64,000 nucleotides of DNA from Alitta virens (GCA_932294295.1 OW028579.1:2733285-2797284); one strand, 5' to 3'; numbered from the stretch's first letter, positions 1 to 9,879 are shown. Translations and numbers: made by a program. The notes: generated by a model from the letters alone, not told the origin.

Positions 1-251
1 TAGATATTAAGCTTTTGTTGAGATTATAGCTGTTGCTACATGTAGGCAGTCTCACACTGTATCTAGTTTCACTAGGTGACATTTTGGGGCCCCAACAGGT
101 ATTCATGAAAAACATCCAACAAAGAGGTACCTCTCAGAGGTTCCAAATGAGTGACCTGTCTGAATCGTACAGCTAATACCCCAAACTGAAAAGGGGTGAA
201 TTTTGACATTTTTTGGAACAGATTTATTCATAAGTATAGGCAAGTACAAGG

Positions 252-364
252 GAAAGACTATACTACATTATAATTCCTGGGAAAGACTTTTCTACACTCT
301 AATTCCTGGGATAGACTATACTACACTCTAATTCCTGGGAATAATTATACTAATCTATAATTCC
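252..364. repeat. Short tandem repeat, about 30 bp x 4
   Basis: Four imperfect copies of a unit built on GACTATACTACACTCTAATT, each ending in CCTGGGA. The last copy is degraded. I see no coding sequence or other signal in positions 1-880 apart from this array. Confidence 0.7.
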
Positions 365-885
365 GGCTCGTTGTGTTGGCTTAAATGATTAAGGTTGAAA
401 TAGCAAGTTCCATAAACCCAACAAAGTACAGTTATAAAGTTAAATAAAACTTATTCATTCTATTGTTAAATTGTCAGTTTAAGTTAAACTCAATTTTGCC
501 TCAGGTAAAAATAATTGTTTCAACAAGAAACTGACTGAGCAACCGTCTAAGTAGTTTGACACCGTGGGCGTATTCGATTAAGTAACACGGGTGACTCAAG
601 TGATTCGGGTCGTGAGAGTTTTAATCCGAACACCGGCTCGAGTTGGCCGGAACGAGAAGTCACGTGGGACAATTTACTCGACCCCCGTATTCCCGACTTT
701 TGCTGGAGTAAACGGAAACGGAACATAGCACAACCAGTCGTAAACATAGGCCCCCTAGTGTTTATTTAACTAACACTCGCACCAGTCACTCGACCTGTTC
801 TTTTAGGACAAGGAAGCTACAAGAGCATCCTGCCTAGGCACACACGCGCCAAGTTACACTAGTGTCGCGAGAGTTTCAATATCCA

Positions 886-1012
886 TGTGTCGTCACCTCA
901 TAGCCCCGCGACCTAATTATGTCCAAGGTTTGCTCGTTTAAAATTAACCCATTTCTATTATCGAGCATAACATGTACATAATTAGGTCGCTGGGCTATGA
1001 GGGTGGCGACAC
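886..1012. repeat. Inverted repeat (foldback) with 37-bp arms
   Basis: Arm 886-922 (GTGTCGTCACCTCATAGCCC then CGCGACCTAATTATGT) is matched in reverse complement by 975-1012, with a 52-bp loop. The two arms differ at a few positions, so this is an old inverted duplication or a MITE. A sequence related to the arm lies at about 31395-31440. It sits about 60 bp past the last visible exon of the DUF885 gene, inside its next intron. Confidence 0.75.
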
Positions 1013-1072
1013 ACTGTGTTAGAGTGGATGGTAAAGATTTCCTCAACAACAGAAAAACTATCAATATAATAC

Positions 1073-1188
1073 CTGGTCCTCCGATGACTGATGGCACCCT
1101 CTAGCGGGCTTTCGAAGGGGTTAAAGAATATGGTGCTCCTGGGATCCTTGTCGACAAAATGCTTGTCTATGTGGCCTGGCACATCTTC
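1073..1188 (-). CDS. DUF885 gene, exon 5 (last in window)
   Basis: The acceptor is tttgtaaaag before GAAGATGTGCC and the donor is CCAG|gtatta. The exon is 116 nt, entering in phase 0 and leaving in phase 2. It encodes EDVPGHIDKHFVDKDPRSTI followed by FFNPFESPLEGAISHRRT. The DPRSTIFFNPFE stretch corresponds to the segment of DUF885 proteins that follows the RLP/ITELM helix and ends in a conserved F-x-P-F-E type motif. The donor is not perfect, so the exact 3' boundary is less sure than the others. The next exon is not visible in positions 1-1072. Confidence 0.7.
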
Positions 1189-1450
1189 CTTTTACAAAAC
1201 AAAATAATGAATAAATACAAACATTTACTTAATGTGGATCATCCAACAAGAAAATATGGAATATAGATTGTTTTTCCTGACTGATTTTATATTGAACGTT
1301 ATACTTTTGTTTCAGCCCGAAGTCTGCCCAATTTGATCTTTGACACCGGGGATGACGTTGAACCAGTATGTCAAAATTACAAGTTACCAGGGTATGAGAG
1401 ATAACTATAGAAGGAATTAATTTTAAAGTATAATAGATATATTTACTTAC

Positions 1451-1655
1451 AATAGACACTCGGTGACTTGTTCTCTTTCGGTTTATTGCCTGTTGCATCA
1501 GTTCTGTAATTTCCTTGACCTGCCTCGGAAGCCTCTCCAGGCGTAAGAGATATTTATCAAAATCCTCCTCAGTTTTGTATTGGCCACTTTTCACCCAGTA
1601 CTCCACATCCTTATGTAAGCCTTCCAGGAAATTCAAGGGTGTCAGACTGCCATAC
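1451..1655 (-). CDS. DUF885 gene, exon 4
   Basis: The acceptor is cttctcag|GTATGG and the donor ATT|gtaagt. The 205-nt exon enters in phase 2 and leaves in phase 0, as the neighbouring exons require. It encodes YGSLTPLNFLEGLHKDVEYW, then a charged helix with KTEEDFDKYLLRLERLPRQV and EITELMQQAINRKRTSHRVS. The pattern of an acidic DF-KYL-RLE-LP helix followed by a methionine-containing helix and an R-V stretch is the most recognisable part of DUF885 here. Confidence 0.85.
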
Positions 1656-1974
1656 CTGAGAAGCCAATGTCATTTAGTTATCTAAGTAGATTATTGTGAA
1701 TTGGCTGTATCTAAGTAGCAAGGTATGAATTGGCTGCATCACACCTCGGAATAGTGAATCAGACACAGTTGATTTTTTTAATATATCTAATTAGCAATGC
1801 TCTGATAATACAATATATTGCCATTCAACGCCCTGTTACATAGATATAATTCTCTCGTTTTGTCATCCTTTGGGGATGGCAATGTCACAATATATCTGTG
1901 TTACAAAAGAAAGCTGTGAGTTTCTTACTAACAGCAAATACAACTGCCGTACAAGTGGCTTATTTAGGAAACTA

Positions 1975-2110
1975 AAACTTCTGAAACTTTATGATATTTG
2001 TGCACTGCATGACCTGAAATAAGGTCATAAACGATTTAATAATGTTTTTACCGTCGTATCTTATTGATCTATTACCAGTATATAGAGATGATCCCCATAA
2101 TCATGAACAT
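1975..2110 (+). pseudogene. Degraded LINE ORF fragment
   Basis: The + strand reads KLLKLYDICALHDLK, stop, GHKRFNN and then RDDPHNHEHDET with several stops. This matches the in-frame LINE C-terminus at about 42570-42700 (KFHDICALCDLKFCHKRFNN and RDDPHYHETR). It is a dead copy of that LINE family in intron 4 of the DUF885 gene. A separate LINE tail follows at 2640-2845. Confidence 0.6.
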
Positions 2111-2154
2111 GATGAAACTTGAATGAGAAACCAATTGAGACCTCCACAAATAGA

Positions 2155-2472
2155 GTCTTTTCACTTAGCAGCCTGAATTCAGCAGGACATAAGTCTTTCC
2201 TCTCCTCTTATTACTCATTTTGCTTTTCAGACACAGTAGGTAATAACTAACTGATTCCATAAATATAACTTTCTCAGAAAAATAACAAACATCAACTAAA
2301 TGATAAAGTGTCAAATATACATTAAAATGCACTAGAAATACTGCTGCTTGGATGCACTTTGCTTCAGCCAATTACAGCCAAGGGCGGGAACTTTTTAAGC
2401 AAATAGAATTGCAGTATTCTGTTTTAGCCACCTGGTGGAAATACAGAGAACCTTCCGTGAAAATCCACTATT
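2155..2472. mobile_element. About 315-bp MITE (CCACCTGGTGG family), copy 1
   Basis: This copy starts AATAGAGTCTTTTC and ends GAAAATCCACTATT. The ends form an imperfect 14-bp inverted repeat. It shares its whole length with 47868-48192 and, in the opposite orientation, with 24436-24728. The sequence near one end contains CCACCTGGTGG, a GC-box-like GGGCGGGAAC and a CCAAT box. A short open frame on the minus strand (ESVSYYLLCLKSKMSNKR) is also visible in the 24.6-kb copy; it is probably chance. Confidence 0.65.
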
Positions 2473-2639
2473 AGTCATGAGTTTGCAAGACAGAGTATTA
2501 GGCATAGACACATTAAAACCATTAATGACACATTTTATGGTTTCAAGAAGTATATAAAGAATTGAATAGTTGCTGAATGTAATATTGATAATTGTTATAT
2601 CAGCTTGGATATTGAAAATATATAAGCCATGTCATTAGG

Positions 2640-2845
2640 TCACTGTGTTAATTTATGTATTTATCTTCTCAATTGGAAGCTACACTTTCCTTATATAACG
2701 CAACAGAATCCTGAGTGGCCCCATGGTAGCGAAAAAAAAAAAAGTTTTCTCAGTGGGGACTCCCGCCTTAATGTAAAATTGATGTTAATGTAATGCTTAT
2801 TTTCATGTAAATTGCAAATAAATATATCTGAATCTGAATCTGATA
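2640..2845 (+). mobile_element. LINE 3' tail ending in (ATCTGA)n
   Basis: The sequence runs from a GCAACAGAATCCTGAGTGGC segment through GGGGACTCCCGCC to AAATAAATATATCTGAATC and a short TCTGAA repeat. The same tail occurs at 16215-16372. A related ending (AGAATCTGAATCTGAATC) closes the LINE at 42540-43160. A 3' microsatellite of this kind is typical of CR1/L2-like LINEs. Confidence 0.65.
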
Positions 2846-3166
2846 ATTTTTCTGTTGACTATTTATCTCCCAAAGGACAAGCCACTATCAAAAGTTGTGT
2901 ACTGTACAATTAATATTTTTACTGCAAATGTTGTCTTAGTTTCTGATGCTTGCTGTGCGTTTTAGCCTCTGAGAGATAGTGGATGGCCATGATTTGGGTA
3001 TAATCGATGTTTTTATAAGCTCAATGAAAGTGATTTCATCTGTGACATCAACATTGTTGAAATGAATACGATTGAAGATACATGTTACTACATTATCTAA
3101 CTTATTTATATAATAATAAAAAAAAATACTATGCATATATATACAATAGAAATAGGAAATACTTAC

Positions 3167-3297
3167 ATTCTCCACTCATACCCTTTGATATACGTTCTAA
3201 ACTGGTCCTTCATGACATCTAGTGTGAGCTTGTCATCTGTTGACAGTTCCGAGTCATTTATTGCTTCGGCTAACTTGAGAAACTGTGCACATTTGTT
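3167..3297 (-). CDS. DUF885 gene, exon 3
   Basis: The acceptor is gattcag|AACAAATG and the donor AGAAT|gtaagt. The 131-nt exon starts in phase 0 and ends in phase 2. It encodes NKCAQFLKLAEAINDSELST, then DDKLTLDVMKDQFRTYIKGY and EWRM. The DDKLTLDVMKDQ helix followed by Y-I-x-GYE is the expected second block of DUF885, which usually reads as L-S-x-x-D-R-I-x-x-D-x-L. Confidence 0.85.
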
Positions 3298-3403
3298 CTG
3301 AATCGAAAGAAAAAACAATGCATAAATAATTTAGATTATTTGCACGTATCTTTCAACAGCAGTTCAACACCGGACAATCATGTATTAACACCAAAATGGT
3401 TCT

Positions 3404-3527
3404 ACCCCAGATAGCATTCCAAATCGGACCAGCGTCGATACTAAATCGGCCAACATCGGTACAACACTGTTTCCACATAACCGACCTCGTACCGATGTTG
3501 AAACGATTTGGAATGCTATCTGGGTGC
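3404..3527. mobile_element. Family Q MITE, about 124 bp
   Basis: The ends are CCCAGATAGCATTCCAAATCG and its reverse complement CGATTTGGAATGCTATCTGGG. The interior contains CGGCCAACATCGGTACAAC, which is shared with other copies. It lies in intron 2 of the DUF885 gene. I see nothing else in the rest of that intron. Confidence 0.85.
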
Positions 3528-4024
3528 AAACATCCACTGAACCAAAATGCTATTTCAACTCTCATTATCAAATCCCTTATAATTGCTATGGAAAAAGTGC
3601 AGTATAGCCGACCCAGGTTTATGACCATATTTAACGAGCCTCATTGCCAGGCCTATGACGTAAAAATGCTTGAAATCTATGTATGACGTCACAAATTAAT
3701 GTAGTTATGACGGCGGTTTCATCTTCACGGTAAAGACAGAGTTTATTAATGCTTTTTTCCCAAACCCCCCGCTCATCTGCGCCAAATATTATTTTAATTG
3801 TGCTTGAACTTCAAACTTGTGAAAATATTTGATAAAATTTAATTTTTAATGGGCGCCAAATATGAGCATAAATTTGGGTCCGCTATACTGCACCAAACCA
3901 TTGTTATTAACAACAAAGGATGGAACACATTTTTGTAATTTTTCAGTTATCTTCCAATTAAGGAACTCTCAATATATTAAGCTCATTATTTTAAATAGTA
4001 TATTTAGTAAAAATTCACCCATAC

Positions 4025-4182
4025 CTTCCTATGAGTAAATGTTTCCATAGTATATGACTCAACCTCATCGTCATGTTCATGGAACTCCTCCCTGGTGGCT
4101 GATTCTGGAAACTGCCTCAACTTCCAATCCCAAAATGTTTCAGTCAGTTCGATCAGCTGGTTGTGAGCACTACCCGTTTCAT
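4025..4182 (-). CDS. DUF885 gene, exon 2
   Basis: The acceptor is gttatccag|ATGAAACGG and the donor AGGAAG|gtatgg. The exon is 158 nt. Read in the frame set by exon 3 it gives DETGSAHNQLIELTETFWDW, then KLRQFPESATREEFHEHDDE and VESYTMETFTHRK. The W-D-W-x-L-R-x-x-P-E motif is characteristic of the DUF885 N-terminus, where the usual form is W-E-W-x-L-x-x-x-P. The exon needs one base from exon 1, which the 6316-6398 exon supplies. Confidence 0.85.
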
Positions 4183-4250
4183 CTGGATAACAATTATAGT
4201 GGAAAGATACTCGTTACAAGTTTTCTGGAAGGAAGTTGAATGTGTAGTGC

Positions 4251-5385
4251 ATGAGAGGAGAGGAGAGGAGAGGAGAGGAGAGGAGAGGAGAGGAGAGGAG
4301 AGGAGAGGAGAGGAGAGGAGAGGGAGAGGAGAGGAGAGGGAGAGAGAGGAGAGGAGAGGAGAGGAGAGGAGAGGAGAGGAGAGGAGAGGAGAGGAGGAGA
4401 GGAGAGGAGAGGAGAGGAGAGGGAGAGGAGAGGAGAGGAGAGGAGAGGAGAGGAGAGGAGAGGAGAGGAGAGGAGAGGAGAGGAGAGGAGAGGAGAGGAG
4501 AGGAGAGGAGAGGAGAGGAGAGGAGAGGAGAGGAGAGGAGAGGAGAGGAGAGGAGAGGAGAGGAGAGGGGAGGAGAGGAGAGGAGAGGGGAAGGGAGGAG
4601 AGGAGAGGAGAGGAGAGGAGAGGAGAGGAGAGGAGAGGAGAGGAGAGGAGAGGAGAGGAGAGGAGAGGAGAGGAGAGGAGAGGAGAGGAGAGGACAAGAG
4701 AAGAGAAGAGAAGAGAAGAGAAGAGAAGAGAAGAGAAGAGAAGAGAAGAGAAGAGAGGGGAGGGGAGGGGAGGGGAGGAGAAGAGAGGGGAGGAGAAGAG
4801 AGGGGAGGAGAGGAGAGGGTAGGAGAAGAGAGGAGAGGAGAGGAGAGGAGAGGAGAGGAGAGGAGAGGAGAGGAGAGGAGAGGAGAGGAGAGGAGAGGAG
4901 AGGAGAGGAGAGGAGAGGAGAGGAGAAGAGAAGAGAAGAGAGGAGAGGAGAGGAGAGGAGAGGAGAGGAGAGGAGAGGAGAGGAGAGGAGAAGAGAAGAG
5001 AGGAGAGGAGAGGAGAGGAGAGGAGAGGAGAGGAGAGGAGAGGAGAGGAGAGGAGAGGAGAGGAGAGGGAGGGGAGGAGAGGGAGGAGAGGAGAGGAGAG
5101 GAGAGGACAAGAGAAGAGAAGAGAAGAGAAGAGAAGAGAAGAGAAGAGAAGAGAAGAGAAGAGAGGGGAGGGAGGGGAGGGGAGGGGAGGGGAGGAGAAG
5201 AGAGGGGAGGAGAAGAGAGGGGAGGAGAGGAGAGGGTAGGAGAAGAGGAGAGGAGAGGGAGAGGAGAGGAGAGGAGAGGAGAGGAGAGGAGAGGAGAGGA
5301 GAGGAGAGGAGAGGAGAGGAGAGGAGAGAGGAGAGGAGAGGAGAGGAGAGGAGAGGAGAAGAGAAGAGAAGAGAGGAGAAGAGAA
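4251..5385. repeat. GGAGA satellite, broken by gap
   Basis: About 1.1 kb of nearly pure (GGAGA)n with blocks of AAGAG and GGGGA variants. It includes a duplicated block of roughly 380 bp (compare 4690-4830 with 5105-5245). The tract is all purine on the + strand and ends in an assembly gap. It lies in intron 1 of the DUF885 gene. The long open frames read through it in several frames are composition artefacts. Confidence 0.95.
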
Positions 5386-5585
5386 NNNNNNNNNNNNNNN
5401 NNNNNNNNNNNNNNNNNNNNNNNNNNNNNNNNNNNNNNNNNNNNNNNNNNNNNNNNNNNNNNNNNNNNNNNNNNNNNNNNNNNNNNNNNNNNNNNNNNNN
5501 NNNNNNNNNNNNNNNNNNNNNNNNNNNNNNNNNNNNNNNNNNNNNNNNNNNNNNNNNNNNNNNNNNNNNNNNNNNNNNNNNNNNN
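5386..5585. other. Assembly gap (200 N)
   Basis: Exactly 200 N directly at the end of the GGAGA satellite. The round length suggests a scaffolding placeholder, so the true satellite length is unknown. Confidence 0.98.
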
Positions 5586-5666
5586 AGACAGTGACCAAAC
5601 TGGCTGAAACGCACCACTAACAAGCACAAACACAAAACATTTGAAATAGTTTTTAGAGTGGTTCCC

Positions 5667-5778
5667 AGATAGCATTCCAAATCGGACCAGCATCGTTTCT
5701 ATGTTTGCCATCGTCAGTACAACATTGCATCAACATCGCTAGTGTCACGCCGGTGTTGTCCCAATTTGGAATGCTATC
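5667..5778. mobile_element. Family Q MITE whose right end seeds a satellite
   Basis: It starts CCCAGATAGCATTCCAAATC and GGACCAGCATCG. It ends at TTGTCCCAATTTGGAATGCT followed by ATCTGGG. The right-hand end is then repeated in tandem (next feature). The interior keeps the ACAACATTGCATCAACATCG type sequence of other Q copies. Confidence 0.85.
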
Positions 5779-6211
5779 TGGGTTTGGTTGTCCCAATTTG
5801 GAATGCTATCTGGGTTTTGGTTGTCCCAATTTGGAATGCTATCTGGGTTTGGTTGTCCCAATTTGGAATGCTATCTGGGTTTGGTTGTCCCAATTTGGAA
5901 TGCTATCTGGGTTTGGTTGTCCCAATTTGGAATGCTATCTGGGTTTGGTTGTCCCAATTTGGAATGCAATCTGGGTTTAGTTGTCCCAATTTGGAATGCT
6001 ATCTGGGTTTGGTTGTCCCAATTTGGAATGCTATCTGGGTTTGGTTGTCCCAATTTGGAATGCAATCTGGGTTTAGTTGTCCCAATTTGGAATGCTATCT
6101 GGGTTTGGTTGTCCCAATTTGGAATGCTATCTGGGTTTAGTTGTCCCAATTTGGAATGCTATCTGGGTTTGGTTGTCCCAATTTGGAATGCTATCTGGGT
6201 TTTGGTATTGA
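5755..6211. repeat. 31-bp satellite made from a MITE end, 14 units
   Basis: Fourteen units of TTGGTTGTCCCAATTTGGAA plus TGCTATCTGGG, 30-31 bp each. The unit is the terminal inverted repeat of family Q plus about 10 bp. Two units carry GCAATCTGGG, each followed by TTTAGTTG, about 95 bp apart. This suggests a three-unit higher-order copy step. Confidence 0.95.
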
Positions 6212-6315
6212 GATACAATGTTCAAAACAAAGACACTAATTACATACGTATTCTGCAAGTGATTGCATTTTTGTGGACTTCAGTCCGGTTTATGCCATAA
6301 TTAAATGTGTCTTAC

Positions 6316-6398
6316 CAGTTTGCAAATGGCCCACCCTGAGGAGGCAACAAAATGCCATGATGTGAGGCAAGTATCCAGTCAGTTCCATGCTTCTTAAT
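6316..6398 (-). CDS. DUF885 gene, exon 1 (start codon)
   Basis: The exon is bounded by ctttctttgcag|ATTAAG upstream and ACTG|gtaagac downstream. The frame needed by exon 2 gives MELTGYLPHIMAFCCLLRVG then HLQT, starting at 6388; a second Met at 6358 (MAFCCLL) could also serve. The coding part is 73 nt, leaving phase 1 as exon 2 requires. The AFCCLL core could be a short signal peptide, which many DUF885 proteins have, but it is weakly hydrophobic. The acceptor-like sequence upstream implies a noncoding 5' exon that I could not place. Another frame (IKKHGTDWILASHH) is open but would create a stop at the exon 2 junction. Confidence 0.6.
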
Positions 6399-6937
6399 CT
6401 GCAAAGAAAGAAAATGAGTTGTACGCACAAAAAAGCCTGTGGTAAATTATTATTATTATTAATTATCATTTATTTCATTCACAAGTGTAAATGGAATATT
6501 TGGTAAAAAGGAAATTGTAAATTAGGTAAAAGTCACATTGTACAGATAAAGTCCATCGTAAAATCAATATCATCGCTTGTAAAACCAGCGTCACCATTTC
6601 TAAAATCAATAAGTTCTAAGATCAGAGGGATCGTATCACAGTCAGTCTGAATTTGTTTCAACTTCATGAGGTAGCTGCCCATCACTGAACTCTTTGGTAC
6701 ATCCAAGTGTGTAGCGATCACATGTAAGTGGCTGCCAATAATAGTTCTTTGGTCCTGCAGGCACATCTTAGCCAAAAAAGCTATCCTTCGATTTTTACTT
6801 GTTAAAATTGTATGTAGCATCTTAGTAAAAAGAACAGCAGGAGTGGAACCAGCTTAGCTCAAGTGGATTTCAGCACAGGCAAATGGAATGTATATATAGC
6901 GATAAACAAAATAATAAATTCTTTGGTGGAGGGGATT

Positions 6938-7058
6938 TCCCAGATAGTATTCCTTATCGGAACGACATCGGTGCAACGGCGGCAATGTTGATACAACGTT
7001 GTAACGACAGTGGCCAACATGGAAGTAATGCTGGGTTGATTTGGAATGCGATCTGGGT
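6938..7058. mobile_element. Family Q MITE, diverged
   Basis: It starts TTTCCCAGATAGTATTCC and ends GATTTGGAATGCGATCTGGG. The interior has GACATCGGTGCAACGG. It lies upstream of the DUF885 gene. Positions 6400-6937 show nothing else. Confidence 0.8.
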
Positions 7059-7083
7059 ACAACCACCAATTTCTCCCCCCAAG

Positions 7084-7275
7084 TCTGGCCTAGCTCAGAG
7101 GTAGCGCTCTGGGCTTCCAACCGCTGGGTCCCGGGTTCGATTCCCAGTCGAGCCTAAGTTGGATGGCTGTTTCATCCTTCGTCTCATTGCCATGGTCTCT
7201 GCCTGTCCTAATTAGCCCAACTGGTGCAGAAATACAGGACATAAAGCCCTAATCACCCACCCACCCACCCCCCAA
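7084..7275 (+). mobile_element. SINE-A copy, full length
   Basis: The tRNA-like head reads GGCCTAGCTCAGAGGTAGCG (box A), anticodon-loop-like CTTCCAA, and GGGTTCGATTCCC (box B), then CGAGCCTAAGTTGGATGGCT. The anticodon position reads TCC, so a tRNA-Gly origin is plausible. The body runs to CAGGACATAAAGCCCTAATC and a CCCA-rich tail. Positions 7276-7866 show no recognisable feature. Confidence 0.9.
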
Positions 7276-7866
7276 GTCTGCCAAATGTTGTAAAATGAGG
7301 CAAATCAATACTTCATAGACATCTGAGCTGAGGTTCATTTGCATTGAACACAACCTAATTTCATTATATTTATGGTAATATTAGCTAATAAAATATATTC
7401 CCAACTTCAGCTAGCTGTAGTTGGATATTCTACCAAGTTCAAGGGCATGCTTTCGCTGCGCTTCTGAAAACTCATGTCAGAGATGCTAACGAAGAAGTAA
7501 TGAGAAAATGAAACTTTACATTTTCTTGCATCAAATGAGAAAACGCAACATGAATCATAATGGAATTAAAGCTGTTAGATACAAATTATTCATTAATGTG
7601 TGAGCATGGACTTTGTTAACATGGCAAATGGGTCTGAAGACTTCACCAGAAAACTGTTTTAAGTGCCTGGCTTTCTTGCACTGATTTTATTGCTGACATT
7701 TTGTGTCTTTGGCCGCCTCGGGGTAACTTTGGCTGCCTATGAAAAAAAGGGTTTTGTCGAGTCTCACTCTAAATTGGCTTAATATTGGCAACTTGTTTAT
7801 GCATAAATATGATTTTTAATCTATTAGCTTCCGAAAAACAAAACATTATGACCATTGATGCTGTTA

Positions 7867-8056
7867 TTCTGGGGTGGTGGTGGATTAGGGCTTTACGTCC
7901 TGTATTTCTGCACTTGATGGGCTAATTAGGACAGGCAGGGACCATGGGCAATGAGACGAAGGATGAAACGGCCATCCAACATAGGCTCGACCGGGAATTG
8001 AACCCGGGACCCAGTGGTTGGAAGACCAGTGCGCTACCACTGAGCTAGGCCCCCGC
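7867..8056 (-). mobile_element. SINE-A copy
   Basis: A reverse-oriented SINE-A: GGATTAGGGCTTTACGTCCT at its 3' end and CTGAGCTAGGCCCCCGCC at the tRNA head. From 8057 to 9568 I see only unique AT-rich sequence and a weak relative of the GGGATATAAC hairpin family at about 8825-8890. Confidence 0.9.
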
Positions 8057-9568
8057 CTGATCTGTTATTCTGGAGACAGTCATGTTAGGGTATGTGGTAT
8101 TCAGCTGCTGTATACTTTAGTTTGGGAAACCAGGTTGTACACATGCTAGAAATTTGGAATGTATGTCTTTTGTAGAGAATATCTCACAGATCAAATTGGT
8201 GTGTAGCTAATTTAAACTCTCTTAGCATTTCTTAGTGGAGCCAAAGAAAATTGATATTTCAGCCCTCTGAAGCTTAATGTGGGGCTTGTTTGACCATTGC
8301 CAAAATGACCTCAAGGGTCCCAATTTTGAGGTATATTAATGCAGTCTTACTATATGAAGCATGTGAAGAGATATGTTTATTAAAGTAAAAGGATCGTTTC
8401 ATTGCCAAATCATCAAATAATCTGGTCATTGTGCATTCTTGCAGACTTTCGAATGGTTTAATTTTGTATTGTGATAGTTTGATAACCCATCAATATTTAT
8501 GGGTAAAGAAATGTGTACTCTTGATGATCCTGTTTCAAAGTATTACTGCTGTCCCACCAATGGCTGTGTCATAGAAATTTCTATGTCATGACAAAACATT
8601 TGGCTGCATCATTGCAAGGGCCATGGGCGGCCAAAGTTACCTCGATGCGGGGTACTTTGGCCGCCCATTATTTTGTTAATTAAATCTGTTATGATTATTT
8701 CAAGAAGGTGTCTGGTGTATGTATATCTTCCCATGTATGGTCTATTTAGGTGGCATGAAATGCAATAATATTTCTTTGTCGGTTTTGGTAGAGCCAATAA
8801 TGTTTGCGAAAGATACCCCCATTTATGGTAACATTTTCATCAGTTACATCCCTCTCAGTGCAGAACAACAGGAAAACTATCTCGGTGGAGTATAACACTA
8901 AGTTAATAATGAGTTTTTCATTATATTAAGTGGCTTTTTATGGCTTTGTTAAGCAATTTGTTAGCTTTGCAATGATGTATCCTATTGAGGTGTTTTGTCC
9001 ATTGCATGGTGCGAAAGAGATGCATTTTGTCATGGATGCAAAACTGCAAACCAGCAGCATAGATGCAAAAAGACAAACAAGGGGTACATGCAGTAAGTGC
9101 AGCAGTATTAACTTTAAAAGCTGGGGCCGTTGGTGTTAACTTTTGAGAACTATGCAATGTGATATATGGACGGGGAAGCAATATAAATTGGTTTCACGTT
9201 CAAAGTGCAAGGAAAACCACACTAGAAGGAAGAGAATAATGGAATGCTTCCCTTTGAACAGACAAGAGCTGCAAAGTCTCCCTGCCACCCACATACCACC
9301 CACTCCACCCACTGAACCTGCTTTTTAGGTTCGCTTTGCAGCAGCAGCAGCAGCAGCAAGAATGCTACGAAGTCTGCAATGGATCGAACCGAATTTAGGT
9401 CCGCTGCAACTTCCTTCCTCAAAAGTTGCACTCCGCTGAATCATTCACCTGACGAGGAGCTGTAAAGCGTTTAGATCGTGTTTGGTGTTATGGTGTTGGT
9501 GTATGTTGTAATGTAACTTTGTCTAGCTAAGCAAAATTTAGCTCGTTGTTAAATAGAGTGAGAGGAAC

Positions 9569-9832
9569 CTCCCAGATGGCATTCCAAATCGGGCAAGCGT
9601 CATTTTGCATACATGGCCAAATGTGCTACGTGCGTTTTCCATGCGTTTATCCAAACGCATGGTTTTCACCTCATTTAATTAGGCAAAAACCATGCGTTTT
9701 CCATGCGTTTATCCTTCTCATGGAAAACGCACGTGGCACATTCGGCCATGTATAGGCCACCATCGGTACAGCATCGGTTTGATGTCGCCAACGTCGGGCC
9801 AACGCTGAAACGATTTGGAATGCTATCTGCGC
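9569..9832. mobile_element. Family Q MITE with nested family P MITE
   Basis: The outer ends are CCCAGATGGCATTCCAAATC and CGATTTGGAATGCTATCTGC. The interior is split at 9610 by a palindromic family P element (9611-9751). After it the Q interior resumes with GGCCACCATCGGTACAGC. This fixes the relative age: Q was present before P arrived. Confidence 0.85.
9611..9752. mobile_element. Family P palindromic MITE
   Basis: Starts ACATGGCCAAATGTGC and ends GGCCATGTA, flanked by TA on both sides. The arms hold ACGTGCGTTTTCCATGCG and repeated CATGCGTTT / AAACGCATG words, so the element folds on itself along nearly its full length. About ten more copies lie in this window. Confidence 0.9.
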
Positions 9833-9879
9833 TTGACTGGCAGATCTGTCTGAAGTTTTACAGCAGATATTATAGACAA

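Larger units (their letters stand above)
1073..6398 (-). other. Gene model: DUF885 protein, 5' five exons
   Basis: Five minus-strand exons (6316-6398, 4025-4182, 3167-3297, 1451-1655, 1073-1188) join in phase through GT-AG introns and give about 227 residues with no stop. The order of motifs matches the N-terminal half of the DUF885 family: a tryptophan-rich helix (TFWDWKLRQFPE), then YIKGYEWRMYGSLTPLNFLE, then the KTEEDFDKYLLRLERLP segment, then a DPRSTIFFNPFE segment. From family knowledge, DUF885 proteins are predicted zinc metallopeptidase-like enzymes with an HExxH motif in the C-terminal half. That half lies left of this window, so catalysis cannot be judged. The short, partly hydrophobic start may be a signal peptide. 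Introns here carry family Q MITEs, a LINE remnant and long satellites. The real substrate is unknown. Confidence 0.8.

Noticed and set aside
4153..5711. Long open frames rich in Ser/Pro/Leu or Glu/Arg/Gly
   Set aside because: They read through the GGAGA satellite and the N gap in several frames; composition explains them.
5742..6300. Repeated-peptide frames (GCPNLECYLG type)
   Set aside because: All three + strand frames are open because the 31-bp MITE-derived unit lacks stops; no start or splice evidence.
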